Shown: in pieces, positions 32,035 through 39,278 of the stretch | How positions within the stretch are numbered: position 1 is the first letter of the stretch | How the letters are laid out: the number at the start of each line of letters is the position of its first letter | Source: Xiheimicrobium sp052034585 | GTDB taxonomy: Bacteria > Myxococcota > Myxococcia > Myxococcales > Myxococcaceae | DNA: 64,000 nucleotides | Assembly: GCA_052034585.1 (NCBI GenBank) | Contig: JBPOIJ010000005.1 | Location: forward strand, 155,228-219,227 | Direction: 5' to 3' | Notes under the pieces: generated by a model | Told to the model about the DNA's origin: nothing | Databases searched by the model: none | What the model saw: the letters and a program-made list of their open reading frames with translations, nothing else | Program-made: the position numbers and the translations under genes

Positions 32035-32238
32035 TCACGGGCTGGCGACGACGTGCGAGATGTCTCCTGAGTTGAGCGCGCACTCGAGACACATCGGCGT
32101 CGACGAGGGGAGCGTGCGGAGGCCGGCGTAGTTGGTGACGCTGAAGAGATCGAACACCCTGATGCTCGCGACGATCGTGTCCTGTGACTGGGGCCCGGCG
32201 TTGGCGAGGGCGGGTGGCAGCAGGGGTGTACGGACCAC
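32035..32238 (-). CDS. Possible small protein or gene remnant
   Basis: A 67-residue frame (GTG at 32238) with strong GC preference at third positions and a protein-like sequence (DTIVASIRVFDLFSVTNYAGL, MCLECALNSGDISHVV). It fills most of the 299-bp gap between two plus-strand genes. No Shine-Dalgarno is visible and the frame continues upstream as the antisense of a repeat array. It may be a real small gene or the 3' remnant of a longer one. Confidence 0.4.
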   Translation of the reverse strand: MVRTPLLPPALANAGPQSQDTIVASIRVFDLFSVTNYAGLRTLPSSTPMCLECALNSGDISHVVASP

Positions 32239-32277
32239 AATCGTGAGAAGACGGGCGCGGTCGTCGGGCTCACGAGC

Positions 32278-32283
32278 TACTCT
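32278..32283 (+). promoter_or_regulatory. Candidate -10 element (TACTCT) for leaderless start
   Basis: TACTCT is followed by seven bases and the ATG at 32291, the same geometry as at 5681 and 7344. Confidence 0.4.
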
Positions 32284-32290
32284 CGCGCGA

Positions 32291-33337
32291 ATGCTCCGTG
32301 TGTTCGTCGCTCTGGTGCTGCTCGCTTCCTGTTCACCCCCAGCCGGCTCGTCGGATGGAGGTGTCGGTGGCGGATCAGTCGGTGGCGGCTCGGTCGGTGG
32401 CGGCTCGGTCGGTGGCGGATCGGTCGGTGGCGGCTCGGTTGGTGGCGGATCAGTCGGTGGCGGATCAGTCGGTGGCGGGTCAGTCGGTGGCGGCTCAGTC
32501 GGTGGCGGCTCAGTTGGTGGCGGCTCAGTCGGTGGCGGGTCGGTCGGTGGCGGCTCGGTTGGTGGCGGCTCAGTCGGTGGCGGCTCAGTCGGTGGCGGAC
32601 GCGCCGGGGGAAGCCCGGCCGATGCTGGCTGGTTGCGACTGGCTCCGGGAACGTCGTGGCAATGGCAGCTCACTGGCACCATCGACACGACCGTCGACGC
32701 GGGTGTCTTCGACATCGACCTCTTCGAGGCGCCGCAAGCGACGATCGACTCGCTGCACGCCTCGGGACGCAAGGTCATTTGCTACTTCGACACCGCCTAC
32801 GAGCCGGGCCGGCCCGACTCCGCGCAGCTCGCGCCGTTTCGCGGCAACCCAGTGCAAGGCTGGCCGGGGCAATTCTGGCTCGACTTCCGCCAGGCCGCGG
32901 TGCGGACGGTGATGAGCGGGCGGCTCGACTTGGCGGTGACGAAGCACTGTGACGCGGTGGAGCCCGACGACGTCGACGCCATCGACAACAACCCGGGCTT
33001 CCCCATCACAGCGGCCGATCAGCTCGACTTCATCCGCTTCCTCGCGAGAGAAGGGCACGCCCGCGGACTCGGCGTCGCGCTCAAGAACGACCTCGCCCAG
33101 GTCCCGCAGTTGGTGGGTGACGTCGACTTCGCGGTGAACGAGGAGTGTTTCCAATTCAATGAGTGCGCCGACCTGCAGCCGTTCATCACCGCGGGAAAGG
33201 CGGTGCTCCAGGTCGAATACACCTCGGGCAACCTGGCGACGAAGGCCGCGACCATTTGTCCGCAGGCGAACCAGCGCAACTTCGACACCTTGATCAAACA
33301 CCTCGATCTCGACGCGCCTCGAGTGCCCTGCCGCTGA
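32291..33337 (+). CDS. VGGGS-repeat-tethered GH114-like lipoprotein
   Basis: A 348-residue predicted lipoprotein (lipobox LLASC, Cys14). Residues 25-104 are 16 tandem VGGGS-type pentapeptides. The remaining about 230 residues match the GH114 endo-alpha-1,4-polygalactosaminidase fold: SWQWQLTGTIDT, VFDIDLFEA, GRKVICYFDTAYEP, WLDFRQAAVRTVMSGRLDLAVTKHCDAVEPDDVDA is the central barrel region with the conserved Glu-Pro-Asp-Asp, then NPGFPITAADQ and DFAVNEECFQF. It would cleave galactosamine-containing polymers at the surface. The start at 32291 begins at the signal peptide. Confidence 0.85.
   Translation: MLRVFVALVLLASCSPPAGSSDGGVGGGSVGGGSVGGGSVGGGSVGGGSVGGGSVGGGSVGGGSVGGGSVGGGSVGGGSVGGGSVGGGSVGGGSVGGGSVGGGRAGGSPADAGWLRLAPGTSWQWQLTGTIDTTVDAGVFDIDLFEAPQATIDSLHASGRKVICYFDTAYEPGRPDSAQLAPFRGNPVQGWPGQFWLDFRQAAVRTVMSGRLDLAVTKHCDAVEPDDVDAIDNNPGFPITAADQLDFIRFLAREGHARGLGVALKNDLAQVPQLVGDVDFAVNEECFQFNECADLQPFITAGKAVLQVEYTSGNLATKAATICPQANQRNFDTLIKHLDLDAPRVPCR
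32363..32602 (+). repeat. 15-bp tandem repeat encoding (VGGGS)15 plus VGGGR
   Basis: Sixteen in-frame units span exactly 240 bp, the same copy number and length as the GGSTA array at 13011-13250. Units differ at few synonymous sites (TCA/TCG, GTC/GTT, GGA/GGC/GGG). It forms a flexible tether between lipid anchor and glycoside hydrolase domain. Confidence 0.9.
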
Positions 33338-33395
33338 GAATCGACGCGTTTCGTGCAGCGCCGTGCGACTTCCGACCGAGCCAGGTCGTCGAATG

Positions 33396-33413
33396 CCGAG
33401 GTTCGACCCTCGG
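33396..33413 (+). promoter_or_regulatory. Hairpin directly upstream of the mini-ORF ribosome-binding site
   Basis: CCGAGG, a six-base loop (TTCGAC), then CCTCGG form a perfect 6-bp stem that ends one base before the AAAGGAGGT sequence. It resembles a tRNA T-arm, but no matching acceptor, D or anticodon arms are found. Confidence 0.45.
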
Positions 33414-33425
33414 AAAGGAGGTCAC

Positions 33426-33461
33426 ATGGCCTGGCTCTGGGCCCCGATCACGAACTGGTAA
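33426..33461 (+). CDS. 11-codon Trp-rich mini-ORF (MAWLWAPITNW)
   Basis: ATG to TAA encodes 11 residues with three tryptophans. It is preceded by AAAGGAGGT (33414-33422), the strongest Shine-Dalgarno noticed in the window, four bases from the ATG. A 6-bp hairpin sits immediately upstream and a perfect 10-bp hairpin follows 13 bases after the stop. It lies alone in the 180-bp gap between the GH114 gene and the convergent ileS, so it is not a leader for a downstream gene on its strand. It may be a tiny structural peptide, a peptide-natural-product precursor or a dual-function small RNA. It could also be chance. Confidence 0.45.
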   Translation: MAWLWAPITNW

Positions 33462-33474
33462 CGCAGAACCGGTG

Positions 33475-33505
33475 GCGGAGCGTGGGCAACGGCTTCACGC
33501 TCCGC
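33475..33505 (+). terminator. Strong hairpin after the mini-ORF
   Basis: GCGGAGCGTG (33475-33484) and CACGCTCCGC (33496-33505) form a perfect 10-bp GC-rich stem with an 11-base loop. It lies 12 bases before the ileS stop on the other strand and probably ends transcription in both directions. No T-tract follows. Confidence 0.5.
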
Positions 33506-33517
33506 GCGCCTTCCGAA

Positions 33518-36500
33518 TCACGCTTTGGAGACTCGGAGTGAGACCGAGTGCCCATCGAGGTCGACGGCCTCGGCTCCCGCGCCAGCGAGCTCGATCTTCG
33601 TGGCCAGGACCTCTTGTTTGATGTGCGCCTCGAACGCGCTCACGCACGCCTTCACTGCCGCGTCATCGGAGGCCACCGTCAGCACGATTCGATCGGCCAC
33701 TTCGAGGCCGGCGTCCTTCCGCGCGCTCTGCACCTTGGCGACGAGCTCGCGCATGAGCCCTTCTTGCTTGAGCACCTCGGTCACCTTGGTGTCGAGGGCG
33801 ACGGTGAGGTCTCCCTCGGACTCGACGACGACCTCGCCCTTCGCGCTCCGAGTCACCAGCACGTCTTCCTTGGTGAGCTCCGCGCCCTGAACGGTGACGG
33901 CGCCGCCCTTCTCGAGGATCGCCCACTGCGCACGGGTGAACGCCTGCACCTCGTTCGCGGCGTCCTTCATCTTGGGCCCGAGCTTCTTCCCGAGCGTCTT
34001 GAAGTTCGCCCTGAACGAGAGCGTGGCGAGCGAGGCGTCGTCGGCCAGCGCCACCACCTGCTTCACGTTGAGCTCGTCCTCGAGCAGCTCGGCGTGCGCG
34101 ACGAGGGCCTTGCGCACCGCTTCGCTCGTCGACACCACGGTCAGCGTCGAGAGCGGCTGCCGGGTCTTGAGCTTGTGCTTCTCGCGCAGCGCCCGTCCCA
34201 ACGCGACCGTCGCCCGCACCGAGGCCATGGCTTCCTCGACGTGCCGATCGATCTTCTTCTCCTCGACGAGGGGATAGGCGCAGAGATGCACGCTGTCTTC
34301 CTTCGGCGCAGCGAGCCCGGGCTCGACCACCAGGTTCTGGTACAGGCGCTCGGCAAAGAACGGCAACACCGGCGCGATCACCTTCGAGAACGTCGTCAGC
34401 ACTTCGTAGAGCGTCGCGTAGGCCGAGGCCTTGTCGGTCGAGTCCTCGCTCTTCCAGAAGCGGCGGCGCGACCGGCGGATGTACCAGTTCGTCAGATCGT
34501 CGATGAACCCGAGCATCGGCGGGACCACCTTGTCGAGGTAGTAGCCCTCCATCTGCGTGTTGATCTCGCGGACGAGCGACTGCAGCACCGAGAGGATCCA
34601 CCGGTCGAGCTCGGGCCGCTTCTCGAGCGCGGGTGCCTTCGCGAGATCGGTCTTCGGGTTCCAGCCGTCGACGTTCGCGTAGGTGACGAAGAAGCTCCAC
34701 GCATTCTGGAGCGGCAAGAGCACCGTGCGCACGACCTCCTTGACCGAGGCGCCCGATGACTTCTCGTTCGGCTCGGCGAGGAAACGGATGGGATCGGCGC
34801 GCACCAGCGGCGAGTTGATCAGATACGCCCGCAGCGCGTCGGCGCCGAACTTCTCGATCACCTCGTTCGGATCCGGGTAGTTCTTCTTGCTCTTCGACAT
34901 CTTCGAGCCGTCTTCGGCGAGCACGAGCCCGTTCACGATGACGTTCTTGAACGGCGCCTTGTCGAAGAGCGCCGTCGAGAGCACCAGCAGCGTGTAGAAC
35001 CAGCCGCGGGTCTGATCGAGCCCCTCGGCGATGAACTGCGCGGGGAACGCCTGCTCGAAGACTTCGCGGTTCTCGAACGGGTAGTGCAGCTGCGCGTACG
35101 GCATCGAGCCCGACTCGAACCAGCAGTCGAAGACGTCGCCGATGCGCTTCAGCGTCTTGCCGTTCCGCTGGAAGGTGAGGTGATCGATCTTGTGTGGGTG
35201 GAGATCGGTCACCTTCTCGCCGGTGAGCTGCTCGAGCTCCTGCACCGACGAGACGCAGTGCATCTCGCTGCCGTCCTCGCTCATCCACAATGGAATCGGC
35301 GTGCCCCAGAACCGCGAGCGGCTGATCGACCAGTCACGCGCTTCCTTGAGCCAGTTCTCGAAGCGCTTCTCTCCGACGAAGCCCGGCACCCAGTGAATGG
35401 TCGCGTTGTTCGCCACCATGCGATCGCGCAGCGGCTCGACCTTCACGTACCAAGACGGCGTCGTCTTGTAGATGAGCGGCGTGCCCGACCGATAGCAGTA
35501 CGGATACGGGTGGCGGATCTGCGAGTGCTTGAAGACCGAGCCCTGGGCCTTGAGGTCGTGGATGATCTGCTTGTCGGCCTCCTTCACGTTCTTGCCCTGG
35601 TACGGCGGCACTTCGGCGGTGAAGTTGCCCTCGGGATCGACGGGATCGACGAGCTCGATGCCGTTCTTCTTGCAGGCCTCGAAGTCGTCTTCACCGAACG
35701 CGGGCGCCATGTGCACGAGCCCGGTGCCGTCGGTCGTCGTCACGTGCCCGGAGTGGATGACCCGGAACGCGCCCTTCGCCTTTCGCTCGGCGTAGAACGG
35801 GAACAGCGGCGCGTAGGTCTTGCCGACCAGGTCCTTGCCTTTGACCGTGCTGACGACGGTGGCCTTGTCTCCGAGCGTCTGGGCGAGCAGGTCCTTCGCG
35901 AGCACGTAGCGCTGGCCGTCTTCGTGATCGGCGACCACGTAGTCGATGTCGTCCTTCACCGCGACGCCGAGGTTCGACGGGAGCGTCCACGGGGTGGTCG
36001 TCCACACCAACAGCGAGGTCTTCTTTCCGCCGATCGGCTCGTCGAGCACGAGGCGAATGGTGAGCGCGGGATCGTCGACGTCGCGGTAGTCGAGGCCGGC
36101 CTCGAAGTTCGACAGCGGCGTGGAGAGCCGCCACGAGTACGGCATCACCCGGCGGCCCTGGTAGACGAGGCCCTTCTTCCAGAGCTCGGCGAAGACCCAC
36201 CACACGCTCTCCATGAAGGAGAGATCCATCGTCTTGTAGTCGTCGTCGAAGTCGACCCAGCGGCCGACGCGGGTGACGGTGCGGCGCCACTCCTCGACGT
36301 AGGTGAGCACCGAGCCGCGGCAGGCCTCGTTGAACTTGGCAATGCCGAACTCGCGAATGCTGTGCGGGCCGCTCAGGTTGAGGTTCTTCTCGACCTGCAT
36401 CTCGATCGGCAGGCCGTGGGTGTCCCAGCCGAAGCGGCGCTCGACGCGGAAGCCGCGCATCGTCCAGTAGCGCGGCACGATGTCTTTGAGCGTCGAGGCG

Positions 36501-36688
36501 ACGAGGTGGCCGTAGTGCGGCAGACCGGTCGCGAACGGAGGGCCGTCGTAGAAGATGAAGTTCCGCGCGTCCTTTCGCTGCTCGACCGAGCGATGAAAGG
36601 TGTTCTGCTTCTTCCAGAGATCGATGACGCCGTGTTCCTGCGCACCGAATTGGTCGGCCTCTGCCGAGACGTCCTTGAACGAGCCCAC
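33518..36688 (-). CDS. ileS: Isoleucyl-tRNA synthetase, eukaryote-like type
   Basis: A 1056-residue class I synthetase that charges tRNA-Ile. The HIGH-type motif is PHYGH at residues 57-61 within FYDGPPFATGLPHYGHLVASTLKDIVPRYW, GWDTHGLPIE follows, and KMSKS is near residue 597. The editing domain contains VWTTTPWTLPSNLGV and GTGLVHMAPAFGEDDF. The sequence around these motifs and the C-terminal beta-rich extension resemble eukaryotic/archaeal (type 2) rather than E. coli-type enzymes; no C-terminal CxxC zinc pair is seen. The GTG at 36688 is preferred because AGGAGG lies four bases upstream and conserved sequence begins there; the frame also has an upstream ATG at 36742. Confidence 0.93.
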   Translation of the reverse strand: MGSFKDVSAEADQFGAQEHGVIDLWKKQNTFHRSVEQRKDARNFIFYDGPPFATGLPHYGHLVASTLKDIVPRYWTMRGFRVERRFGWDTHGLPIEMQVEKNLNLSGPHSIREFGIAKFNEACRGSVLTYVEEWRRTVTRVGRWVDFDDDYKTMDLSFMESVWWVFAELWKKGLVYQGRRVMPYSWRLSTPLSNFEAGLDYRDVDDPALTIRLVLDEPIGGKKTSLLVWTTTPWTLPSNLGVAVKDDIDYVVADHEDGQRYVLAKDLLAQTLGDKATVVSTVKGKDLVGKTYAPLFPFYAERKAKGAFRVIHSGHVTTTDGTGLVHMAPAFGEDDFEACKKNGIELVDPVDPEGNFTAEVPPYQGKNVKEADKQIIHDLKAQGSVFKHSQIRHPYPYCYRSGTPLIYKTTPSWYVKVEPLRDRMVANNATIHWVPGFVGEKRFENWLKEARDWSISRSRFWGTPIPLWMSEDGSEMHCVSSVQELEQLTGEKVTDLHPHKIDHLTFQRNGKTLKRIGDVFDCWFESGSMPYAQLHYPFENREVFEQAFPAQFIAEGLDQTRGWFYTLLVLSTALFDKAPFKNVIVNGLVLAEDGSKMSKSKKNYPDPNEVIEKFGADALRAYLINSPLVRADPIRFLAEPNEKSSGASVKEVVRTVLLPLQNAWSFFVTYANVDGWNPKTDLAKAPALEKRPELDRWILSVLQSLVREINTQMEGYYLDKVVPPMLGFIDDLTNWYIRRSRRRFWKSEDSTDKASAYATLYEVLTTFSKVIAPVLPFFAERLYQNLVVEPGLAAPKEDSVHLCAYPLVEEKKIDRHVEEAMASVRATVALGRALREKHKLKTRQPLSTLTVVSTSEAVRKALVAHAELLEDELNVKQVVALADDASLATLSFRANFKTLGKKLGPKMKDAANEVQAFTRAQWAILEKGGAVTVQGAELTKEDVLVTRSAKGEVVVESEGDLTVALDTKVTEVLKQEGLMRELVAKVQSARKDAGLEVADRIVLTVASDDAAVKACVSAFEAHIKQEVLATKIELAGAGAEAVDLDGHSVSLRVSKA

Positions 36689-36756
36689 GATTCCTCCTGA
36701 CGGGAGGCTGTGTTCGCCACTGACGGGCGCCTCAGTCAACAAACAAGACGAAGGGC

Positions 36757-37959
36757 TCAGAACACGCCGGGGATGCTCACCCGCGCTCGATAGAGGTTGT
36801 GCACCGCGAGGCTCGACTCGGTCGTGAAGTAGACGCTCTTGCCGTCGGCGTCGCCGAAGGAGCAGTCACTCGCGCCGGGCACGTCGAGCTGTTGAATCAG
36901 CGTTCCCGCTGGCGAGTACACCCGAACGCCCCGCCGAGCCGCGTGGTACAGGTTGTCGGCCTGGTCGACGCAGAGCCCGTACGCGCCGATGCCCTCGTTC
37001 GGTCCTCCCACGAGGAGCGTCGCCGCGCCGACCGCACCGTCCGGCGCCAGCGCGACCCGATAGAGCTGCGCCTCTCCGTAGCGGTTCTCTCCACTGAGGA
37101 AGAGCGTGCGTTCGTCGTACGAGAGCGCGAGCCCACGTGCGGCGAGGCCCTTGTGGTGCACCGACAGCGTTCCATTCGGAGCGACGCGATAGACGGCGGT
37201 GTACGCGGCGGCGCCTTGCCCCGACTCGGTCTTCGGATCGGTGAAGTAGATCGTGCCGTCCGAACGGGCCACCAGGTGGAGCGGCATGTTGAACGGCCCG
37301 GCGGGCGTCGTGGCGTCTCCGGGCCAGCTCGTCACCAGCGGCTGCGGTGACGCGTAGCCTCCGCGAGAAATCGTGAGCCGATGCTGAACGGTCTCGGCGA
37401 CCACGAGCGCGCCGTCAGGCAACACCGCGAGCCCCTGCATGCCGAACACGCCCTCGCCGCCGACGCGCACGATGTCGAAGCCGGCGTTCGTGGTGACGGT
37501 CGGGCGGAGCCTCCAGACGTCGTTCACCTGACAGACGGTGAAGAGCAGCTCCTGAGCGTGCGCGTTCCAGGTGATCGCGCAGGTGTCGTCGAACGCACCC
37601 TGGGTCGGCATCAGCGGCGTCGGAGGACTGAGGATCGTCGGGACCTGTCCATGAAACGGTCCTGGCCGCTCGGGGAACGCGCCGGCATCGAACGGTCCAA
37701 CTCCACCTGCGTCGAAGGTCACCCCAGCATCGGGCGTCGAGGCGTCGACGACGCGTCCCGCATCATGCGCCGCGCCTGCATCGATCGGCTGCCCGGCGTC
37801 GACCTCCGTCCCCGAGTCGATCGGCTCGACGGACGCATCTCGTTCCTCGGAGACGCCCGCGTCGGTCGACGGCTCGGGCGAGAGCGTGGTGCCGAATGGA
37901 GCCTCCGCGATGCCGACGCACGACGAGACCACGAGCGCTGCGAGGCCGAGGACTCTCAC
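36757..37959 (-). CDS. SMP-30/NHL-like propeller lipoprotein
   Basis: A 400-residue predicted lipoprotein (lipobox VVSSC, Cys14). Residues about 20-95 are a low-complexity Asp/Ala/Gly linker with repeated DAG and IDAG. The rest is a six-bladed-propeller-like domain of the SMP-30/gluconolactonase or NHL kind (MQGLAVLPDGALVVAET, LVARSDGTIYFTDPKTESG, GLALSYDERTLFLSGENRYG, GLCVDQADNLYHAARRGVRVY). A sugar-lactone or other small-ligand role is possible. Its ATG overlaps the stop of the DUF1552 gene by four bases and ileS begins 68 bp further on. Confidence 0.8.
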   Translation of the reverse strand: MRVLGLAALVVSSCVGIAEAPFGTTLSPEPSTDAGVSEERDASVEPIDSGTEVDAGQPIDAGAAHDAGRVVDASTPDAGVTFDAGGVGPFDAGAFPERPGPFHGQVPTILSPPTPLMPTQGAFDDTCAITWNAHAQELLFTVCQVNDVWRLRPTVTTNAGFDIVRVGGEGVFGMQGLAVLPDGALVVAETVQHRLTISRGGYASPQPLVTSWPGDATTPAGPFNMPLHLVARSDGTIYFTDPKTESGQGAAAYTAVYRVAPNGTLSVHHKGLAARGLALSYDERTLFLSGENRYGEAQLYRVALAPDGAVGAATLLVGGPNEGIGAYGLCVDQADNLYHAARRGVRVYSPAGTLIQQLDVPGASDCSFGDADGKSVYFTTESSLAVHNLYRARVSIPGVF

Positions 37960-39278
37960 AGCCCCTGCAGCTCCCCAGTGAAGGCCGGCTCACCGAAGAA
38001 GGTGCGGTTGGCGCCGAACTGATTGGCGACCTTGGTGAGCAGCCGGTTGTGCGCGTTCGTCTCGCGCGCGGTGACCGACGTTCCGCTGCCGGAGTTGTAG
38101 GTGAGGAAACGGCCCTTCTGCCAAGCGCCGCCGCCGCCGAGGAGCACGAAGGGCACGTTCCACGGCTCGTGGTCGCGCGGATTCCCGAGCTCGTTCGTCC
38201 AGAGGATGATCGTGTTGTCGTAGACGGTGCCGTTCCCCTCGGGAATCGCCTTGAGCTGATCGCAGAGCGCCGCCACGTGCTCGGCGTGCCAGCGGTGAAT
38301 GCGCGAGACACGCCGAATCGAGAGGTCGACGTTGTCTTGCATCACGTGCACGACGTCGTTGTGCACCGCTGGGTCCGTGCCCCCGAGATCGAGGAAGGGC
38401 ATTCGATTGCCACCGCTCAAGTGACAGGTCGCCACGCGGGTCAGGCCACACGCGAGCGCGGTCGAGAGGTACTGCATCGCGAGCTGGTGCCGCAGCGGGT
38501 ACTCCATCAGGTCTCCGCGTCCGACGGGCGCGGCCGGCTTCGCGCAGCTGGTGGGCCGGTTGATGCGCGTCTCCATGGAGTGCAGCGTCTCGAGGTGTTG
38601 ATCGAGCTTCACCCGCTCGGGCCCGGCGAGGCGCGTTCGCAGGCGCTGCGCGTCGGAGTTCAGGTACGAGAGCACGCGGAGATCGGCCCGGCTCTTCGCC
38701 TGCGCGACTGGATCCGTCGTCGTCATCAGCCCACCGAAGAGCTGCTGGTACGTGCGCACCATGTCTTCGTTCTCGGGGTACACCTCGCCGGTCGCGTCCC
38801 AGCTCTTGAGCGCGTCGTAGAAGGTGATCACCAGGGGCGGCGTGCGCAGGAGCGAGGCGAGGAAGATGTCGATGGACGGCGTCTTCGAGCGGCGATCGTC
38901 CGGGCCACGGAGGTCGCTCCCGGTGAGCGCGGCGATTGCGCTGTGGTGGCCGATGGAGCCGGTCGAGCCAGGCCCGTAGCAGCAGGTGAAGTCGAGGCCC
39001 TCGATGATCACCATCGAGTCCTTGTGACGCTCGAGCGGACCGAGGGACGAGTCGGGATCGAAGTCGAGCCTCCAGCCACGCTCGGTGAGCGCTCCGCCGT
39101 TCGGCATGCGCGGGCGCCAGTACGAGGTGATGCCGTGCGGCTGCGTCAGGCACACCAGGCGGAGCGGCGGCGCCGTCTGCGCCCAGGCCGAACGCAACAG
39201 CCCATCGAACTGCGCGACCGAGGCCGCGGAGAGGCCCGCGAACGTCTTGAGCCAGGCACGGCGGGAGATCTGCGTCAC
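37956..39278 (-). CDS. DUF1552 family Tat-exported protein
   Basis: A 440-residue protein with a twin-arginine signal (SRRAWLKTFAGLSAASVAQF) at residues 5-24. The body is a DUF1552 domain: LVCLTQPHGITSYWRPRMPNGG is split here at its start, then SMVIIEGLDF, GSIGHHSAIAALTGSD, SIDIFLASLL, VATCHLSGGNRMPFLDLGG and NTIILWTNELGNPRDHEPWNVPFVLLGG. Family members are exported, resemble the alkaline-phosphatase/sulfatase superfamily and pair with DUF1592 proteins; the reaction is not established. The GTG at 39278 overlaps the stop of the DUF1592 gene (GTGA), which decides the start. Confidence 0.88.
   Translation of the reverse strand: MTQISRRAWLKTFAGLSAASVAQFDGLLRSAWAQTAPPLRLVCLTQPHGITSYWRPRMPNGGALTERGWRLDFDPDSSLGPLERHKDSMVIIEGLDFTCCYGPGSTGSIGHHSAIAALTGSDLRGPDDRRSKTPSIDIFLASLLRTPPLVITFYDALKSWDATGEVYPENEDMVRTYQQLFGGLMTTTDPVAQAKSRADLRVLSYLNSDAQRLRTRLAGPERVKLDQHLETLHSMETRINRPTSCAKPAAPVGRGDLMEYPLRHQLAMQYLSTALACGLTRVATCHLSGGNRMPFLDLGGTDPAVHNDVVHVMQDNVDLSIRRVSRIHRWHAEHVAALCDQLKAIPEGNGTVYDNTIILWTNELGNPRDHEPWNVPFVLLGGGGAWQKGRFLTYNSGSGTSVTARETNAHNRLLTKVANQFGANRTFFGEPAFTGELQGL

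Noticed and set aside
32240..32778. Minus-strand frame encoding Pro-Pro-Thr repeats
   Set aside because: It is antisense to the VGGGS array; only the part from 32035 to 32238 outside the array looks coding.
33391..33418. tRNA-like T-arm (GGTTCGACC in a stem)
   Set aside because: No acceptor, D or anticodon stems can be paired upstream at the right distance, and the sequence runs straight into a ribosome-binding site.
36689..36756. T-box or attenuator ahead of ileS
   Set aside because: Only 68 bp separate ileS from the upstream gene, too short for a T-box, and no specifier loop is visible.
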